DNA from: Siphonodentalium dalli
Taxonomy: Eukaryota; Mollusca; Scaphopoda; Gadilida; Siphonodentaliidae
Length of the DNA: 64,000 bases
Direction: 5' to 3'
Assembly (NCBI GenBank): GCA_032622095.1
Contig: CP136066.1
Span: 110,753,319-110,817,318 of the forward strand
A model generated the notes under the pieces. The model had not been told where the DNA came from. It saw only the letters and a list, made by a program, of their open reading frames with translations, and did no database searches. Every line of letters begins with the position of its first letter. Position 1 is the stretch's first letter. Shown piece by piece: positions 59,901-64,000 of this stretch. The position numbers and the translations under genes are program-made.

Positions 59901-62900
59901 ACATAATTCAGAAGAAAATATTCACATGAAACAGAACCTTAAAACCTTTCTGCGAGTTGCAAGAAGTTTGAACGGCTCTATTTTCTCACAAACTGACTCG
60001 TAGTCGTCAGTACTATGTAAATGTTCTTGGACCATCCGAAAAATATACGACTACTATCAGCTATTCATAATTCTTATCATAGTTCTTATGTTGCACGCAC
60101 GACCTTAACAAATTATTTAATTGTCCCAATCATCGGTAATGTACCACAGATACAAAAATGGATTTTATCAATAAAACCTGTTCTTGTTGCTGTTGATAAT
60201 GGTAGTCAAAGCCATCATGATACCTTTACTTTATCTACGTACATGTATCCATTTTGCAATATAAAAGCGATACCCTGAGGCACACATATTCCCACATAAT
60301 ATTGAGGAACTTATGTGTGCATGCCAATGTGAGGCTCGTATATATTCCAATGTGTAACTTTTATTTATTCCAATGTGAGGCTCGTATTTACTCCAATGTG
60401 AGGCTCGTATTTACTCCAATGTGAGGCTCGTATTTACTCCAACGTGAGGCTCGTATTTACTCCAATGTGGGGCTCGTATTTACTCCAATGTGAGGCTCGT
60501 ATTTACTCCAATGTGGGGCTCGTATTTACTCCAATGTGAGGCTCGTATTTACTCCAATGTGGGGCTCGTATTTACTCCAATGTGAGGCTCGTATTTACTC
60601 CAATGTGGGGCTCGTATTTACTCCAATGTGAGGCTCGTATTTACTCCAATGTGAGGCTCGTATTTACTCCAATGTGGGGCTCGTATTTACTCCAATGTGG
60701 GGCTCGTATTTACTCCAATGTGGGGCTCGTATTTACTCCAATGGGGGGCTCGTATTTACTCCAATGTGAGGCTCGTATTTACTCCAGTGTGAGGCTCGTA
60801 TTTACTCCAATGTGTGACTCGTATTTACTCCAATGTTACATGCTTTCCACTCAACAGATTCGACTCTGATGATCCATTTATGCCAATGCTTCAGGAAATA
60901 TTGAACTTCGCAAGTAAAACAAAACTCCGGGTGGACTTACTTAGCCCATTGAACTTCTACCCGGTTTTGCTGGTGCCGTTCTACATCGCTATGATGGTAA
61001 GTACTCAGCTAGCGGTTCTGGTGTACCTTCGTGCCAAATCAGTGATCTTATTATTTAGGGTTTGATATTCATATTGATATCAAAATGGAGAAAATATAGT
61101 CCACCAGCTCGCGTGGCCGTATATATGCATGGTCGTTGCTTTTCAAATATCTGCACGATTCAAAACAGTAAGATGGTTCCAATATTAAATAAACGCGCAA
61201 TTTGGGAACAAAAAATAGCTTTATATTAGAATACGATGGATGTGCGTGATGACATTCACCCGAGAATAGTGTCCATTTATTATGTGAATGTTCTGCAATA
61301 GAACGATTTATAAACGAAGTAAGAACTGGCTGGAAAAATTCATTTGAAAATTGAGATACCACTTGGAGAAATATGCCGCACTAAAAGACAGATATCTGAA
61401 CAACTTCCATTAATATTAGATGATATACATGTAACGTTTTCAGGAAACCTGGGTGACAAGATAAGGGTAGCAGTACACGATGCGCTGTCAGGAAACGTGT
61501 GTGACATGATAAGGGTAGCTAGCAGTACACGATATGCTGTCAGGAAACCTGGGTGACAAGTTAAGGGTATCAGTACACGATACGCTGTCAGGAAAACCTG
61601 TGTGACAAGATAAGGGTGGGAGTAGACGATTTCACGGGTTGTAGAGGGTCTGAAAAATAGAAAAATAAGTATCTGAGCTGATATGAGGGGCATAACTGCC
61701 AGTGTAGCCTGTGTTAAATATGGCATTACTGGATTGGTGGTTTAAATATTTTATAGAACATTTATATGAGTGGGTAACATGGTTTTCAAATTCAGTGCAG
61801 GCCAACTCCGTGTGTTTGGTTACAGGGATTTCTTTCCCCTGAATTCTGTCAACTGCGCTTCCAAGACAATCTTTTCAAATTGCTACTGTAACTTTTTGTT
61901 CTAGTTCAAATAGTTCTTACCTCCAACGTAGCTCTATCGGGTAGAAGCTTATTTGCTGACATTCGGTCTGTCATGGTCTGATTTCTTGGGTTGAAAATGG
62001 TCAATTTTAGACAAAAACTGGGTGATAATGAGCGTTTTGTGTGTGTCAATAAAGACGCATACCAATTCTGTCGAATATATATAAAACATGTTTGATGGGG
62101 CCTATGCCAAAAATAATGGATAAGCATAGATCATAAGTGCAGTACCCCCTCCCAAGTTGGCCCTAATTGATGGAAATGTGTATTGCTACCAAAACGTATG
62201 CCACATGTATACTATTATGTGGCATGTATATCAATAGCATGTACATGATATGCGTGTGAGTTGTGAGCGAGAATGAACCCCCATCCCAAACTACAAAAGA
62301 TATTTTTGTTGTTTATTTTATTTACAAGAAATATTACATTGTTTATTATCCACATGTACATAGTGTTAATACATTATTAAAAACACATTTTTAGGTTTGA
62401 ACATTTGCAACTTTGTTGACCTAAAATGTTCTTGTCAAAATTGTAATTTATATGAATGAAAGTTACATTTATAGAGCGAATTCTAGTGAGTATTAATACA
62501 CACATTTTATGAAGCTTTTTATTATATATGTGTGAGAGTCTAATTAGGTGCTAACTGGTCATCGCCATGTCAAGGGCACGTTACGTTCAATTCCATTGTA
62601 ATTTCGTCTCATACTCCAGATGAGCACCGAGAGCAAGACTTTTGGCGAATATGTGAGAGATTTCACAGCCCGAGTAGCTGACAAAATAAAGGATCACAGA
62701 CATACATACTATCCTGGACATATGAGAGACCTCATCGACATGTACATACAGTCGACCGACGACTGTGCCCACAAAAATAAATTAAACGGTACGTCAGCAA
62801 GTTATCAATACTTGTACTTCTGTTTGAGGACAGAACAACCACGTTTTTCTCTTCTTTGTGGTGGTGGTGGTGTTGCGTGCGGATATAATACACCCTATAT

Positions 62901-63360
62901 ATACTGCATGGTCTTCGTCAGAATCCGAGTTGATAATTGAACCCTAGTTTTCTGCATTAAACATAGGACGGAGAAATTATTGTTCAATAATCAGCGGTAA
63001 TACTGCATACATGGGCAAAGACATAAATACAGTCCTGGTGGAAACCATATAGGCAGAATGATACTAAATATACATACTTATTCAGGATATTGCCATTTTC
63101 GTGTTGTTATCAATTTAAGGACAAATAATCTAATTGTTTGCACACATACATGAACTTGCACGTGTGTATATTGTCTTTGCTGAAACCATGGAGACTAATC
63201 GAACCACGATTTGTTTCAGATCATAGACGTATGATACCTTCCTTCCTATTTGTTTCTATAATTCCAATGTAGACAATAACTCGTCCGAGAAGAAAAGTAC
63301 AAAATATCTTGAAAGATCAAGTCAGCAGTGATGTGAAATTAGGTTTTACTTTTGAAAATG

Positions 63361-63391
<31 letters not shown>

Positions 63392-63595
63392 GCCGCTCTG
63401 CCTGGAAGTCCATAACCACTGAATATGTATATAATTCATGGGACTCTTTCATTTACAGACGAGCAGGTCATGAGGACCATATTTGACATGTACACCGCTG
63501 GAACAGAGACAACATCGCAGACACTGCGTTGGCTATTGCTCTATATGATAAGTTACCCACATGTACAAGAGAAATGTGCTCGTGAAATTGCAGAG
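56762..63595 (+). CDS. Cytochrome P450, CYP2-like, internal exons of a partial gene
   Basis: Four exons join in phase: 56762-56987, 60858-60996, 62620-62788 and 63459-63595, about 223 codons in total. In order they cover helix C with WxxxR (W-A-A-E-R), the D-F region, the G-H region, and helix I with the oxygen-activation motif AGTETT. The N-terminal membrane anchor, the ExxR/K-helix and the haem Cys are not in the window: upstream exons were not recognised and downstream ones lie past the right edge. All joins use GT/AG, with no stops or frameshifts, so the gene may be functional. Product: ER-anchored haem monooxygenase using NADPH-P450 reductase; substrate unknown. It lies head to tail with the P450 exon at 47.3 kb. 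Confidence 0.9.
57200..57365. repeat. Poly-C/poly-G tracts in inverted arrangement
   Basis: Runs of G (57214-57222) and C (57279-57291, 57340-57350) lie in 'tttggacccccc' and 'tttgggaccccc' contexts. Similar pieces lie near 46870-46975 and 59045-59060. A small dispersed element with homopolymer cores is likely. Confidence 0.5.
57373..60329. other. Large P450 intron, first part
   Basis: About 3 kb of AT-rich sequence with a poly-C element near 59045. No exon on either strand was recognised. The minus-strand frames at 59470-59667 and 59674-59904 have no domain. Confidence 0.5.
60375..60835. repeat. 23-bp minisatellite, about 20 copies, ending at a splice acceptor
   Basis: Unit 'ctcgtatttactccaatgtg' plus 'agg' or 'ggg'; less regular copies begin near 60335. 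The last unit is only 22 bp before the P450 exon at 60858. Because 23 is not a multiple of three, all three frames are cycled, which creates a spurious 95-residue open frame. Confidence 0.93.
60858..60996 (+). CDS. P450 exon, D/F-helix region
   Basis: After CACTCAACAG the first base completes Arg, then FDSDDPFMPMLQEILNFA, ending VLLVPFYIAMM with the donor GTAAGT. The FD...P....L......F spacing is typical of CYP2-clan exon 4/5. Confidence 0.9.
61438..61635. repeat. Tandem repeat of ~57 bp, four copies
   Basis: 'caggaaacctgggtgacaag' followed by 'ataagggtagcagtacacgat.cgctgt' recurs with small variation. Intronic. Confidence 0.85.
61636..62619. other. P450 intron, second part
   Basis: AT-rich and non-coding as far as I can see; ends with the acceptor ATACTCCAG. 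Confidence 0.5.
62620..62788 (+). CDS. P450 exon, G-H region
   Basis: Begins MSTESKTFGEYVRDFTARVA and continues HRHTYYPGHMRDLIDMYIQS. 'P...RDLID.Y' is the usual pre-helix-I motif of CYP2-clan proteins. The donor is AACG|GTACGT, phase 1, matching the next exon. The initial Met is internal, not a start. Confidence 0.92.
62789..63458. other. P450 intron, third part, with (TTG)n
   Basis: Non-coding. Carries a (TTG)n microsatellite at about 63361-63392, roughly 65 bp before the next acceptor. Confidence 0.6.
63459..63595 (+). CDS. P450 exon with helix I (AGTETT)
   Basis: The acceptor TTTACAG is followed by DEQVMRTIFDMYTAGTETTS; A-G-T-E-T-T is the oxygen-activation motif of helix I, intact. It continues LRWLLLYMISYPHVQEKCAR and ends EIAE with the donor GTATGC. 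Confidence 0.95.
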
Positions 63596-64000
63596 GTATG
63601 CTATGCCTATTTATCTCACCCAAATGAAATCTGGAGTAAAAGAAAGCAAAAGAGAGTTACTAATGACGTTGCGTGCTGCTAATTTTAAAAATAAAATTAT
63701 TAAGGAAATAATCTGCGTTGTGTGAGTTTATAAAATGTGTTTCAACATCCCAGTAGATTTGTTACCTTTAAGCCTCACATAGTAGTGCTACCTATTTTCA
63801 CGTTTGTGGAGCATCGTATATCGACATATACACGAAATAATTGTATACGAAATTGTTAATCGTTGGAGAGGCTTGTTCAAGTCATTGTAATTGTAATTTG
63901 GAAAAGGAAATCGGGGCCTATTCCCTCTACAACAAGTTCGTAGTGACTGCATAATGCTTCGTAGACAGACGTTTCCTTTTATCCCTTTTCCATTTTAACT
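63596..64000. other. P450 intron continuing past the window edge
   Basis: AT-rich, no further exon before 64000. The ExxR and haem exons of this gene should lie to the right. Confidence 0.5.

Noticed and set aside
60582-60869. 95-residue frame before the P450 exon
   Set aside because: Translation of the 23-bp minisatellite in rotating frames.

Overview
This is a eukaryotic (animal) genomic window. Genes are broken into short exons with GT/AG junctions, introns are long and AT-rich, and most of the sequence is repeats and small transposons. Dispersed repeats rich in 'cgtccgtccgtcc', 'agggccataactctt' and 'gagcatcgctaggg', together with abundant TTAA-flanked MITEs and short TC...CTAG elements, suggest a lophotrochozoan, most likely a bivalve mollusc. 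The organism call is inference from repeat style, not proof.

Layout. 0-2.1 kb: a ~174-bp tandem repeat, a hairpin element, 19 copies of a 14-bp palindrome, and the 3' end of a LINE. 2.1-8.9 kb: a degenerate modular repeat cluster carrying a 1.86-kb element with perfect 29-bp inverted termini and a TTAA-flanked MITE. 9-11.8 kb: dispersed repeats and two related MITEs. 11.85-27.16 kb: one satellite array of ~28 monomers of 538 bp, organised in its centre as a 7-monomer higher-order repeat of 3,765 bp. 27.2-31.3 kb: unique or low-copy sequence and a 753-bp tandem duplication. 31.3-40.0 kb: the two halves of a decayed gene with CaRF-like / SWIM zinc-finger / transposase-like motifs, one half on each strand, with three MITEs inserted in coding sequence. 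40.5-41.9 kb: a PHD-finger remnant and a long-armed inverted repeat. 43.6-46.3 kb: a head-to-tail array of Helitron-like non-autonomous elements. 47.3 kb: the terminal, haem-binding exon of a CYP2-like cytochrome P450. 48.5-51.9 kb: a large foldback element whose arms are minisatellite. 53-56 kb: dispersed repeats, a piggyBac-like MITE and a LINE fragment. 56.8-63.6 kb: four internal exons of a second CYP2-like P450 on the same strand, running off the right edge before its haem exon.

The only convincing host genes are the two P450s, arranged head to tail as in a tandem P450 cluster. Their missing exons were not found here. The rest is a record of repeat expansion and transposon insertion. The split CaRF/SWIM-like locus is the most informative part, because its exon frames reveal MITE insertion sites to the base and suggest a ~6-kb inversion. 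No tRNA, rRNA, CRISPR or bacterial-type operon was recognised. Coordinates of diffuse repeats are approximate, and identity statements were judged by eye.
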